This document shows positions 44,053-52,445 of a stretch of DNA of 54,315 nucleotides, in pieces. This stretch comes from Deltaproteobacteria bacterium (GTDB lineage Bacteria; Myxococcota_C; UBA6777). The notes under the pieces are model-generated. The model made no database searches. It worked only from the letters and a program-made list of their open reading frames with translations, and was not told the origin of the DNA. A program made the position numbers and the translations under genes. Every line of letters starts with the position of its first letter. The first letter of the stretch is position 1. The stretch lies in contig PCBK01000090.1 of assembly GCA_002731275.1 (NCBI GenBank), positions 1 to 54,315 of the forward strand, written 5' to 3'.

Positions 44053-46426
44053 TTCTGTCACACCAGAGAAAAAACGCTTCCTTAAACAACTCTGTGCCTC
44101 TCTCGTCTTTCAGAAGGCTACCCCCTCAAGTGCCCCAAAGGCGTATGAGTATCTTTCTTACAAGTTCCAACATAACCCCACCTATAGAGCTTGGCTGACA
44201 TCTATTTGCCCCCCAAAAATGCTACGTACCCTTCGTCGATACAAAGGAAGTGACGAAATTCCTGTTTGCCCTGAAACTCCGAAAGGTACATCAATTCGTT
44301 TGTATCGAGCTCCTTCCCCGACAGAGCAACAGGCAAAAATCGCAGCGGATAATGTTGCAGAACAATGGAGCATGTTTCTTGCCGAACGAAACATCCCAAC
44401 GATGCTCGCAACACCAACGCTCTGTGTTGTTTTTGTACCCGAAGGGATGGTTTTTGATGTGGATGAGCTATGGTCTACCTTTCTACGCGAAGATCTCCTC
44501 TCTTTAGGATCTCTGTGTCGTTCTCTGCTCCCTTTACTCAATCTCTCTAAACTCTCCGCACGTGGTTTTTCTGCTCCTGAGATTCTTTTGGTGTCCGGGG
44601 GAATGAGAACGTTTATGTGCGCTTGGTTCTTGCGGACCTATGACTTGGTAAAAGAGCGACTCACCAACCGTCAACACAAGCTTGGGAGTGAAGATCTTTC
44701 TGAGAAGGAGAGAGAAAAACTCCAGGCACTTCAAGACAAAGAAATCGAAAAGTACAACACGCACTTTCAAAGGCGTTGGAAAGCTTTACGCAAAGAGGTT
44801 GACAAGCACCAAGACAAACTCAACAAACAACAAAATAAAATCGACAAGCTCAAAAAACCTTCTGGTAAAAAGTACGAAAAGCTGCTGAAAGAACTCCGAA
44901 GGCTTCAACAGCAGGAACCCTTTCCAAGCTCTGCTTGGTCGAGGTTAAACACTCTCGCGCAAGAGGAACAATTCAACCCCTTTTGCGTCATCGATAAAGA
45001 ACTCAGAGCCAACACAGCGCAATACAAAGAGATCGTACAAACCTCGAAGAAATTTCACAGAAAAGCAGCGGACCAACTGAATCACCCAAGGGGAGACATT
45101 TTCGCGTCCATGTTGGTGGAGTTGCTCAAAGCAGCTAACACCCCCGATGAGGCTTGCTTGCAGACGATTCCATCCATGTTTTCGACACAACCTTTTGCTC
45201 CACCACCTCGTAAAGCTGGAGATTCCCCCAAACAAATCTGCTTTGTATGTGGAGCTTACATGGAAAAAGATGAGCCTTCCTTTGAGCTTCGTCGGATGAT
45301 TTTTACATCTCCTGAACAACGACTACAAGGAAGCCCAAACCCCAAAAAACCCAAGTGTTGTATCTCTTGTGTTACATACGCTTACGTATGTGGCGCAAAA
45401 CCAACGGAAGATACCACGATTATCAAAATCATCCCCAAGAACCAACAAACACAACATTCTGAAGGAGATACTCAGCAGATAGGGCGTATCCTGATCAACA
45501 AGGAGCTTAACATTCAATCAGGTCCTTACCTTCTGTTGGGTTGTAAGGAGTGGTTGTCTGCGAAGGGAGGGTTTAAGCCCGTCTCGGCCTCGGTTGGTGC
45601 CCTTGCCTATGCATATTATCGTATCGCCCGAGACGTACATCCCGCAGCCCTCGAACACATGCAGTTCTTTCTTGTGGAAAGAGGACAAGAGATCCCCCTC
45701 TCCAACACTCGACTGTTCTGGCTTTATGCGTTGCTTCAGGCTTCTGGCCTCTCCATCGAACAACAAGGAAAGCTCTCACTGCCAGTGAGTCAAATCATTC
45801 GTGTTCTTCTTGCTGACGAGTATATCGAATCCCAATACATCGCCGCTAAACACACAACATTACCCACAAGCTTTCCTATGAAAATGGAGGCTTTTTGGCA
45901 CTCCCTTTCCATCATCTTTCAAAAGGAGAAAGATATGTCCACACAAGCAGAAAACAAGCTCTCTGAGATTGAGCTTATTGCTGGTATGACGGGATTACTC
46001 ATCCCGTTTATCAACCTCCTCAAAAGAAAACTCAGCGATAAGGGCAAAAAAGAGAAAGAGATTCATCGCGAGATGGCGAAACTCATTGAAAACTGCAATG
46101 ATCCGTTCCTGTGGAATTACAATTTCGCCTCGCACAAAGAGATCGTTTTCAAAAGCGCAAAGTTGTTCAAAAATTCGGATAGCTACTTCATCTATGAACA
46201 AACCAAACGATTACTCTCCAACCTTCCGCAAGGAATTGACACTGCAGAGAGAGAAGAAGTCAACAAAGAAGGTGCCTCTTTGCAAATCAACTTTGACGAC
46301 GTCCTCGCTTCTTACAACATGTATCTCTCTGATAACCTGAACAGACAACAACGCAAAGAGCTCACAAACAAACTCAAACTCTCTCTCTACAGTCGCTTTC
46401 CATCCGTCTTGAGCCGTTACAAATAG
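44027..46426 (+). CDS. CRISPR large subunit, Csc3/Cas10d- or Cas8-like, without HD domain
   Basis: 799 residues from ATG 44027, chosen over the longer frame because GGAGAG lies 7-8 nt upstream. A coiled, Lys/Glu-rich segment occupies about 215-300. A zinc-finger-like pair follows: CFVCG (about 405) and CCISC (about 444). No N-terminal HD motif and no GGDD are visible. Position (first, before Csc2 and Csc1-like genes), length and the Cys pairs point to the type I-D large subunit or a Cas8 derived from it. It should hold the PAM-recognising end of Cascade. The C-terminal helical part (640-799) seems to be expressed separately as well (see 45935). Naming is uncertain; csc3-like by context. Confidence 0.7.
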   Translation: MSMHKPLTDSVTPEKKRFLKQLCASLVFQKATPSSAPKAYEYLSYKFQHNPTYRAWLTSICPPKMLRTLRRYKGSDEIPVCPETPKGTSIRLYRAPSPTEQQAKIAADNVAEQWSMFLAERNIPTMLATPTLCVVFVPEGMVFDVDELWSTFLREDLLSLGSLCRSLLPLLNLSKLSARGFSAPEILLVSGGMRTFMCAWFLRTYDLVKERLTNRQHKLGSEDLSEKEREKLQALQDKEIEKYNTHFQRRWKALRKEVDKHQDKLNKQQNKIDKLKKPSGKKYEKLLKELRRLQQQEPFPSSAWSRLNTLAQEEQFNPFCVIDKELRANTAQYKEIVQTSKKFHRKAADQLNHPRGDIFASMLVELLKAANTPDEACLQTIPSMFSTQPFAPPPRKAGDSPKQICFVCGAYMEKDEPSFELRRMIFTSPEQRLQGSPNPKKPKCCISCVTYAYVCGAKPTEDTTIIKIIPKNQQTQHSEGDTQQIGRILINKELNIQSGPYLLLGCKEWLSAKGGFKPVSASVGALAYAYYRIARDVHPAALEHMQFFLVERGQEIPLSNTRLFWLYALLQASGLSIEQQGKLSLPVSQIIRVLLADEYIESQYIAAKHTTLPTSFPMKMEAFWHSLSIIFQKEKDMSTQAENKLSEIELIAGMTGLLIPFINLLKRKLSDKGKKEKEIHREMAKLIENCNDPFLWNYNFASHKEIVFKSAKLFKNSDSYFIYEQTKRLLSNLPQGIDTAEREEVNKEGASLQINFDDVLASYNMYLSDNLNRQQRKELTNKLKLSLYSRFPSVLSRYK
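45923..45937 (+). promoter_or_regulatory. Internal ribosome binding site and start inside the large-subunit gene
   Basis: AAGGAG (45923-45928), 6 nt, then ATG 45935, in frame with the surrounding gene (codon 637 of the 799). It is at least as good as the site of any other gene in the operon and lies exactly before the all-helical C-terminal region. Confidence 0.75.
45935..46426 (+). CDS. Predicted Cas11-like small subunit from an internal start
   Basis: 163 residues from the internal ATG, sharing frame and stop with the large-subunit gene. The product would be all-helical (STQAENKLSEIELIAGMTGLLIPFIN at its start), of the size usual for Cas11 small subunits. It is established for several type I systems, including type I-D, that the small subunit is made by internal translation of the large-subunit gene. 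Here that is inferred from the ribosome site and the lack of a separate small-subunit gene. If it is correct, several copies would line the Cascade belly alongside the Cas7 filament. Confidence 0.65.
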   Translation: MSTQAENKLSEIELIAGMTGLLIPFINLLKRKLSDKGKKEKEIHREMAKLIENCNDPFLWNYNFASHKEIVFKSAKLFKNSDSYFIYEQTKRLLSNLPQGIDTAEREEVNKEGASLQINFDDVLASYNMYLSDNLNRQQRKELTNKLKLSLYSRFPSVLSRYK

Positions 46427-46448
46427 AACAAAGAAAGGAACCACAGAC

Positions 46449-47324
46449 ATGTCCACTGGATTGAATACATCAGAAGAAAAACGCGAACACCTCGACATCT
46501 ATGCCATCTTTGAAGGGCCTCAAGAACTCTACTTTGGTGATCGAGTTCAGATCAATGTCAACCTTGTCGAGCAAATCACACTCGAATCCGCAGATGGCAC
46601 ACAGATCAAAAAGTGTTACATCTCTCCAACAAAGCGACGTGGTGTTGAGCGGCGAAGCTTGATTTGGGCACCGACCAACACTGGAGCGTTATTGGGGGAT
46701 GTGAGAGAGTGTGGTATTCCCAAAACATGTGTAAAACAAGATTGTCCGATTTGTGCGATCTATGGGGCGATGGATGCAGGAAATTCGACTCTGATTGGAC
46801 GACTCACACATGGCGGAGGTGTTGCGATCCAAGCTCTTCCCCCTGAAGAGAAGCAGCGTGCAATGCACCCTGCGCTTATCGCAAGAAAGAATGAAGAGTC
46901 CCCCACCCCATTCCGCCGAGAGTACAATGAACCTGGTCTGTTGTACCCTAATTCCAACCACTTTTTGAGTGTAACAGAGAAAGAGTTCACCGCCGGAGCG
47001 TATGCATTTCTCGATTCGTTGGCTCGTGTTGGTGCGGGGAATCCCAAGGGTGTCAAACTCTTCGAGAAAGACAACCAGCCGATGCTCATCGTCGATCGAT
47101 ACCTGAGTCCAATGGGAAAACGTCCGATTCTCTCACCTCACATCTCAGATACAAAACAAGCCATCGAAACCTTCGAGCGGTTAGCAAGAACCGTTCATGG
47201 GAAGCTCTACAAGGAGAACACCATCAAGATGGAGAGATTCGAGCGCAAGATCGGTGATGATGCGCTTGTCTATCTCCAAACGTGTGCAGATCAATTCGTT
47301 CAGGACCATCTTCAGGGCTCATGA
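46449..47324 (+). CDS. csc2: Csc2-type Cas7 backbone protein
   Basis: 291 residues behind an AAAGGA site. Characteristic Csc2 features: RRSLIWAPTNTGALLG, then a Cys cluster CGIPKTCVKQDCPICAIYG (Cys89, 94, 99, 102) that probably binds zinc, followed by a thumb-like loop and ARVGAGNPKGVKL. Several copies should coat the crRNA spacer. Csc2 with a CPxC-IYG motif is the marker of type I-D; this fixes the subtype relation better than any other gene here. The stop overlaps the next start as ATGA. Confidence 0.8.
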   Translation: MSTGLNTSEEKREHLDIYAIFEGPQELYFGDRVQINVNLVEQITLESADGTQIKKCYISPTKRRGVERRSLIWAPTNTGALLGDVRECGIPKTCVKQDCPICAIYGAMDAGNSTLIGRLTHGGGVAIQALPPEEKQRAMHPALIARKNEESPTPFRREYNEPGLLYPNSNHFLSVTEKEFTAGAYAFLDSLARVGAGNPKGVKLFEKDNQPMLIVDRYLSPMGKRPILSPHISDTKQAIETFERLARTVHGKLYKENTIKMERFERKIGDDALVYLQTCADQFVQDHLQGS

Positions 47325-48145
47325 TGTACTGCGTAAAAATAGAGCTACAACCAACAAGCGCAATGACCTTTCGGGTCATTCCAGGCTCCAACTTGGATAT
47401 CGCAACATATCCGTTTTTGCCTCCAACAACGATGTCTGGATACCTCCGAAGAATCGCTATGATGGCTGCAGGAGAGGAGCTTCCAAAGGCAACAGTCGAG
47501 ACGAAAGAAGAGGGAGCGCACTACTACGCGCTTCCCCCTCATCTGCTCACGACAGGCGCGATCCCTATTGGGATGAAGGGTATACACAAGACGCACAGAA
47601 AAGGCCCATCCAACTTCAAACACTTTGGGTTCTCTCAAATTTACCGCAAGAAGATAGACAAGCAGGAAAACATCCAACTGCACACTTGGGAGTATTTCTT
47701 TTGTGAGTCGATGGTGGGTTTTGTGCTCGCAGAATCGAGCGAACACCTTGTGGGTTTCAAAGACTGTGAGGGCTGGGGATGTAAGATCGGAAAGGAAGGC
47801 TATGCTGTCGTTCATTCTGTAAGTGAACCTATTGCGCTCCAACAGGTCCGTTGTGCTGCGACACCTTCCACCCTCCTCTCTCCTGAATCTATCGAGCTAG
47901 AAGATCTGTACCAGCCGATCGAGTTTTATGGTTTGTTCAATTATCAATGGAGTTCGAAGTCTTCGAATATGCCGGGGGGACCAGCAAGCACGCAGCCCTC
48001 ATCGATTGAAGGGTATATTCCGCTCTCCGTCGGGAATCCGGTGTCAGGTGCAACATTCACGCTTGATTACCTCCATGATGGAGAAGATATCTTCATCGCT
48101 TTGTCCTGGATTCAAGCGTTGCAGCGTGGCCTTCCAAAGAAGTAG
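47321..48145 (+). CDS. Cas5/Csc1-like subunit
   Basis: 274 residues from ATG 47321, overlapping the csc2 stop (ATGA); the open frame upstream to 47282 is only the csc2 overlap. RAMP-like features: beta-rich, with a sequence near the N-terminus, TYPFLPPTTMSGYLRRIA, typical of Cas5 proteins, and a Gly/Ser-rich loop towards the C-terminus. Its position between csc2 and cas3 and the size suit Csc1, the type I-D Cas5, which holds the crRNA 5' handle. Cas5 sequences diverge greatly, so the assignment leans on position. Next comes cas3, 14 nt later. Confidence 0.65.
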   Translation: MMYCVKIELQPTSAMTFRVIPGSNLDIATYPFLPPTTMSGYLRRIAMMAAGEELPKATVETKEEGAHYYALPPHLLTTGAIPIGMKGIHKTHRKGPSNFKHFGFSQIYRKKIDKQENIQLHTWEYFFCESMVGFVLAESSEHLVGFKDCEGWGCKIGKEGYAVVHSVSEPIALQQVRCAATPSTLLSPESIELEDLYQPIEFYGLFNYQWSSKSSNMPGGPASTQPSSIEGYIPLSVGNPVSGATFTLDYLHDGEDIFIALSWIQALQRGLPKK

Positions 48146-48159
48146 ACAGGAGCATGATC

Positions 48160-50970
48160 ATGCAACAAACAAATACAAAACGTCAGGTCGGTCGTGTCTT
48201 TTTTCGAACGAAACATACTGATGGTGTCGAGATTCCATACGAAATGGACGTGATCTTACTCGATAGTCATGTCGAGAATGTACACCAACTCGCGAGCTGT
48301 TGGCGTTCATCAAGCAGGCTTCGAGAAGAAGATGGACGAAGTTACCTGTGGGGAGGAAGTCGAGACAATGTTCTCTCCGCAGCAAGAAGACACGATGATG
48401 GAAAACCTGCGAAGTTCAAACTGACTTACAACAACAGAGGTGGTAAAGGTTTTGGCTACTCCTTTGCTGGCCACCGCTTCATCGTGCCGCCCAAAGAGCC
48501 TTATGAAGATGCGCTGATCCGAGGACACCATGATTTCTCTGTCGAAGATATCACGGAGGCCGCATACAGGCTTCAAGAGACACTTAAGGAGACAGATTGT
48601 TCGGACTTACAAGGCCTTGCTGCATTGTCTCCTCAGGCGCTCATGCAACGATACAGAGAAGACCTGTACATTCTTGAGATGTGTGATCAAATCGAAGCTT
48701 CTATAGAGTCTATGTTGCTCGATCATTCGGATCCGAGAAACTTCATGGACTTTTCTCTTTTCCCAAAAGAAGAACCCAAACATTCTCTCTCCGACACCAA
48801 AAACCTCCAACAAATGGAACTATTCTCCCAAGGTAACATGCCAGAAGATGTGCAACATCTCATCGTGGAGCCAGCTTTTTGGGACGGAGAACCACTCATT
48901 GTAGAGGTGAAGTTTGTTACGATAGAGATCCCTCAAGAAGTACAAGACAACCTTTTGAAAGAAATTGGAAAAGGCGAAGAAGAAAAGGCTGCGAGGTTTC
49001 TCAAAAAGCACTTGATGGAGCAACTCGAACAAGCACCGCTACAACACAAGCGTGCATACCTGCACAAGCCGCAAACGTTTTCTCATAAAGAATGCTCGAA
49101 AAATATCAAGGATATCTTGGGTTTTGAGAAGCTCAACCACATGCAAAAAGAGGTTTATGAGAGCGTTGTAGCGAAAGATGATCTCTCCCTTTTACTCCGT
49201 GCACCAACAGGGAGCGGAAAAACGGAGGCTGTGTTGTGGCCTTGCCTTGTCGAACAACGACGTCTGATCCTAGCACTCCCAACCCGCTCGTTGCTTGATG
49301 ACCATGCAGAGAGAATACACGCCATACTCACCCGTGCGGCACTCACGAACCAGCGCACGTACACAATGATCATCGACACTGGAACACAAACGAGGCAACA
49401 GCTTTTCACGCCAGAAGGCCCAAAAGAAGGACATCGACGCCACCTCTATCGCGCCGATGTGATCCTTACAACACTCGATAAATTGATTTACAGGTTTTTT
49501 GGATACCAAGATAAAACCAAGTCTATGATCTTCCCCCACAGGATCGCGCAATCGAATACCATACTCTGTTTTGATGAAGCGCATAGTTATGAAGAAGTTG
49601 CTTGGACCAACTTTCGTAAGTTGATTCGTGCGCTCTATCAGGCAGGACAAGATCTCCTCTTGATGACCGCGACGATGCCTCCCCATCTTCTCGAAGAGTT
49701 CTGCGACCTCGATATCCTCGATTACTGCGAGGGAGAGAAAGGAGCAGTGCTTCTTGAAGATATCAAAACGTATTGTTCACAACGAGGTGAGTGGCACCCA
49801 CAAAAGAAGCTATTTTGGCAAGATGTTCCGTTTGTACAGGATGAAACGCTCACCTCTTTTGAGCAAGAGCAGGCATACGAAGCGACCCTCGCAATGAATC
49901 TTGTGAAACAAACCAAAGAAGCACTCTTTGCACAAAAGCAACGCATCATTGTCGTTACAAATACTGTGGACACAGCGATCGATGTATATAAGTTGCTTCA
50001 AACACACATCACCACCTCGAAGTCCTCCCACGAGTTATTGTTGTATCACGGTAGACTGGCTTCACTTCGATGGGACGAAGGAAAACGCTCTTTAAGCCCT
50101 CGTGCGGAACGTTACAAAAAACTAAAGGGTTTGGATCAACGCCAGGAGGCGTACGTTCTTGTCACAACCCATGCGATTGAGGTGGGTTGTGATCTCGATG
50201 CAGATAAGTTGATCACATCCCTCTGTACTCCTGACGCCCTTATTCAACGTGCAGGTCGATGTAATCGAAAGAACAACACTCAAGATGCCAGTGTCTTGGT
50301 TGTTGGTTCGCACATTCCATCCTACCTGAACAATATGGAAGAACCCCAAAGGCACATGTACCTTACATATCTTCGAGAACACACAGGCTCACAGCTTGAG
50401 GCGAATGCCTTGATGCCCTTTTTGGACAAGGAAGAGGCAGTAGAAGATCCTCGTGTTGTCGAAGGTTTTGATATGCTTTATGAGTATGTATATCGTGGGG
50501 ATATCTTGTACCAACCATTACACAAGAGAGGGATGCTCGCGACAAGAAGTTGGGAGCCTACAGTCACATTCCGATTTTGTGTAGGGGGACGAAGAGATGA
50601 AGTTACCATACCGCTGACGAGATTGCGTTTGCGAAAAGATGAAGAACCTCGTGTCGATCTGTGTGTTCTGGAGAAGGTCTACGATCCAGGACAAGGAAAG
50701 TACGTCGAGCAACCACTCACTCGGGGGAATGCTTACGCTAAAAGAGAGATTATCGTGGAGGTGGTGGATACATGCATGCTTGCGGGAGCGACCCTGGACA
50801 ATTTTGATGAGACTGGATGCTATGATGAAGTTCTTGGGTTGTACGAATTACCACGATTATTCAGGATTTGGAAACAACGCTCCAGCCTGAAGATGTTGGC
50901 GATGTATGTGTCCGAAGAAGGGAAAAAGATCATCCTCGATTTTTTGGCCCCTTACGAATTGGAGGAGTAA
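48160..50970 (+). CDS. cas3: Cas3 helicase with N-terminal HD nuclease
   Basis: 936 residues from ATG 48160 (AGGAG with 7-nt spacing; ATG 48154 is too close to it). The N-terminal ~250 residues contain HD-nuclease motifs: His in DSHVENVHQLA, ARRHDDGK (His-Asp at about 78-79) and RGHHDFS (about 122-125). The helicase part has LRAPTGSGKTEA (about 347-354), DEAH (about 471), LLMTATMP, and QRAGRCNRK (about 695). It should unwind and degrade target DNA after Cascade recruitment. In canonical type I-D the HD sits on the large subunit and the Cas3 lacks it; here it is the reverse. The gene is 3 nt from cas6. Confidence 0.87.
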   Translation: MQQTNTKRQVGRVFFRTKHTDGVEIPYEMDVILLDSHVENVHQLASCWRSSSRLREEDGRSYLWGGSRDNVLSAARRHDDGKPAKFKLTYNNRGGKGFGYSFAGHRFIVPPKEPYEDALIRGHHDFSVEDITEAAYRLQETLKETDCSDLQGLAALSPQALMQRYREDLYILEMCDQIEASIESMLLDHSDPRNFMDFSLFPKEEPKHSLSDTKNLQQMELFSQGNMPEDVQHLIVEPAFWDGEPLIVEVKFVTIEIPQEVQDNLLKEIGKGEEEKAARFLKKHLMEQLEQAPLQHKRAYLHKPQTFSHKECSKNIKDILGFEKLNHMQKEVYESVVAKDDLSLLLRAPTGSGKTEAVLWPCLVEQRRLILALPTRSLLDDHAERIHAILTRAALTNQRTYTMIIDTGTQTRQQLFTPEGPKEGHRRHLYRADVILTTLDKLIYRFFGYQDKTKSMIFPHRIAQSNTILCFDEAHSYEEVAWTNFRKLIRALYQAGQDLLLMTATMPPHLLEEFCDLDILDYCEGEKGAVLLEDIKTYCSQRGEWHPQKKLFWQDVPFVQDETLTSFEQEQAYEATLAMNLVKQTKEALFAQKQRIIVVTNTVDTAIDVYKLLQTHITTSKSSHELLLYHGRLASLRWDEGKRSLSPRAERYKKLKGLDQRQEAYVLVTTHAIEVGCDLDADKLITSLCTPDALIQRAGRCNRKNNTQDASVLVVGSHIPSYLNNMEEPQRHMYLTYLREHTGSQLEANALMPFLDKEEAVEDPRVVEGFDMLYEYVYRGDILYQPLHKRGMLATRSWEPTVTFRFCVGGRRDEVTIPLTRLRLRKDEEPRVDLCVLEKVYDPGQGKYVEQPLTRGNAYAKREIIVEVVDTCMLAGATLDNFDETGCYDEVLGLYELPRLFRIWKQRSSLKMLAMYVSEEGKKIILDFLAPYELEE

Positions 50971-50972
50971 AT

Positions 50973-51806
50973 ATGCCAGCCGCTTTTATCGTCGAGTGTG
51001 TCTCGGCAAATGAGAAGGGGCTTGATCCCCAAAAGCTACGTATGAGACAGTTGCAAGGTGCATTTTTGGAGGCGGTACGTCGTGTTTCACCAGAACAAGC
51101 CCACCAACTTCACGAAGGGAGTCAGGAGAAGCCCTATACTCTCGGTTTGATGGAGCGTATGTCTCAGAAAAGAGGATTCATCAAACGCTTTCAGTTTCGT
51201 GTGACGTTATTGGATGATGCATTCTTTCCGTTGGTGTTGCAATTGCAGGCGACAACACATGATGAACCTCTGATGCTCGGAAAGCAGCCCTTTAAGATAC
51301 AAAGCATTCATACAGGAACAGGTCACTACGCAAAGTGGACAGGATTTTCGCCGTGGTCGAAGCTCTTATCTGACGCTTCAACTCAGCATATCGTTCATTT
51401 GAGGTTGGACACCCCTGTCAGCTTTCGTCAGAGCCAGAAGGAGAAAGGAACGCGGCTTGAGATGCCGCTCCCTCTCCCAGAACTTGTATTGGGAAGTGCG
51501 TTGCGTAAGTGGCAATTGTGGTCGGGCGAAGTGCTTGATGAGGAGCTTCGAAAGTATCTTTCTTCGGCCATTGAGATTACTTGGCCATTTTCTCTAGAGA
51601 GCCATGAAGTGGAGTTTCATATAAGAGGCACAACAAGGCGAGTTGTTGGCTGTACAGGGCAAATAACGTACAGGCTTCATCACAAACAAATACCAAAAAC
51701 AGTCCTTCAGCAGATGAACGCGCTGGCAAGTAGTCTTTTTTACACAGGAGCAGGTGTCAGGACAGCGTTTGGCATGGGGCGTCTTTGTCAGATAGAGCAA
51801 CCATAG
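50973..51806 (+). CDS. cas6: Cas6 crRNA endoribonuclease
   Basis: 277 residues from ATG 50973, 2 nt after the cas3 stop, with GGAGG at 50961-50965 as an ideal ribosome site. The chain shows two RAMP-like halves and ends with the Gly-rich loop YTGAGVRTAFGMGRL typical of Cas6. Active-site His is not certain: candidates lie in the first half (HQLHEGS, THDEP, HTGTGHY). It should cut each repeat after the CTCC/GGAG stem, giving an 8-nt 5' handle ATTAAAAC. The 25-nt gap to the cas1 remnant has no room for a missing N-terminus. Confidence 0.82.
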   Translation: MPAAFIVECVSANEKGLDPQKLRMRQLQGAFLEAVRRVSPEQAHQLHEGSQEKPYTLGLMERMSQKRGFIKRFQFRVTLLDDAFFPLVLQLQATTHDEPLMLGKQPFKIQSIHTGTGHYAKWTGFSPWSKLLSDASTQHIVHLRLDTPVSFRQSQKEKGTRLEMPLPLPELVLGSALRKWQLWSGEVLDEELRKYLSSAIEITWPFSLESHEVEFHIRGTTRRVVGCTGQITYRLHHKQIPKTVLQQMNALASSLFYTGAGVRTAFGMGRLCQIEQP

Positions 51807-51831
51807 AGCACCATACTTGCATTGTTTCTAA

Positions 51832-52170
51832 ATGAAAAAATCGATGGCATTTTTGACTGAACAAGGTCGGTATCTTGGACGATTGGAACCGGCATTTTCG
51901 AAAAACTGTTTTTTGAGAGAGGCGCAGTACAAGAAGTCTTTTTCCGAAGAGAAAAGTCTTGAGGCAGCTCGTTGTATCATCGGAGGTAAGCTCGCCAATC
52001 AAAGAACGTATCTGGTTCGAGGAAACCGAACTCGTCGCACTGAACGTCTTGGACATGCGATAAAAAAACTCAAAATGATGGAGCGAAAGCTTTGCACGGT
52101 GGACAACATCCCTTCTCTTTTGGGATTTGAGGGAACTGCGAGTTCATTTTACTTAAGTGAGTCACTATGA
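51832..52170 (+). pseudogene. cas1: Cas1 remnant, central fragment only
   Basis: 112 residues (ATG 51832, no ribosome site visible). It aligns to the middle of Cas1: MAFLTEQGRYLGRL, then FLREAQY, ARCIIGGKLANQRTYLVRGN, and LLGFEGTASSFYL, the last containing the first catalytic Glu of the family. Cas1 is normally about 300-340 residues. Here the first ~60 residues and the last ~170, which hold the catalytic His and second acidic residue, are missing. The stop overlaps cas2 as ATGA. This is either a degraded gene or, less likely, a maintained mini-protein. Spacer acquisition by this copy should be impossible. No Cas4 is found in the locus. Confidence 0.8.
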
Positions 52171-52445
52171 TGTTTTTTGTGATTTCTTACGACGTGAGCG
52201 ATGACAAGCGCAGAACGCAGATCCACAAAGCGCTTAAATCATTTGGTTTGTGGGTGCAGTATAGTTTGTTTGAGTGCGAGCTGAGCAAATCTGATTATGT
52301 CAGGCTTCGAGAGAGGCTGGAAGCGTTGAGCAAACCGGAGGAGGATAACCTTCGCTTCTATAAACTTTGTCAGGTGTGTCAGGAGACTGTAGAGAGAATA
52401 GGTGAAGATCCTCGCCTTGATGAGTTTGGCATCTTCATAGAATGA
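52167..52445 (+). CDS. cas2: Cas2 adaptation protein
   Basis: 92 residues with the ferredoxin-like Cas2 fold: MMFFVISYDVSDDKRRTQI (YDVSDD contains the conserved Asp), GLWVQYSLFECELS and a final FGIFIE strand. The size is typical and the frame is intact. It overlaps the cas1 remnant by ATGA. In functional systems Cas2 bridges two Cas1 dimers; with Cas1 reduced to a fragment, Cas2 is unlikely to support adaptation unless another Cas1 is supplied in trans. Confidence 0.88.
   Translation: MMFFVISYDVSDDKRRTQIHKALKSFGLWVQYSLFECELSKSDYVRLRERLEALSKPEEDNLRFYKLCQVCQETVERIGEDPRLDEFGIFIE

Noticed and set aside
43813-46426. Toxin-antitoxin pair formed by the small ORF and the next gene
   Set aside because: The next gene is a CRISPR large subunit of 799 residues, and the small ORF has no antitoxin motif.
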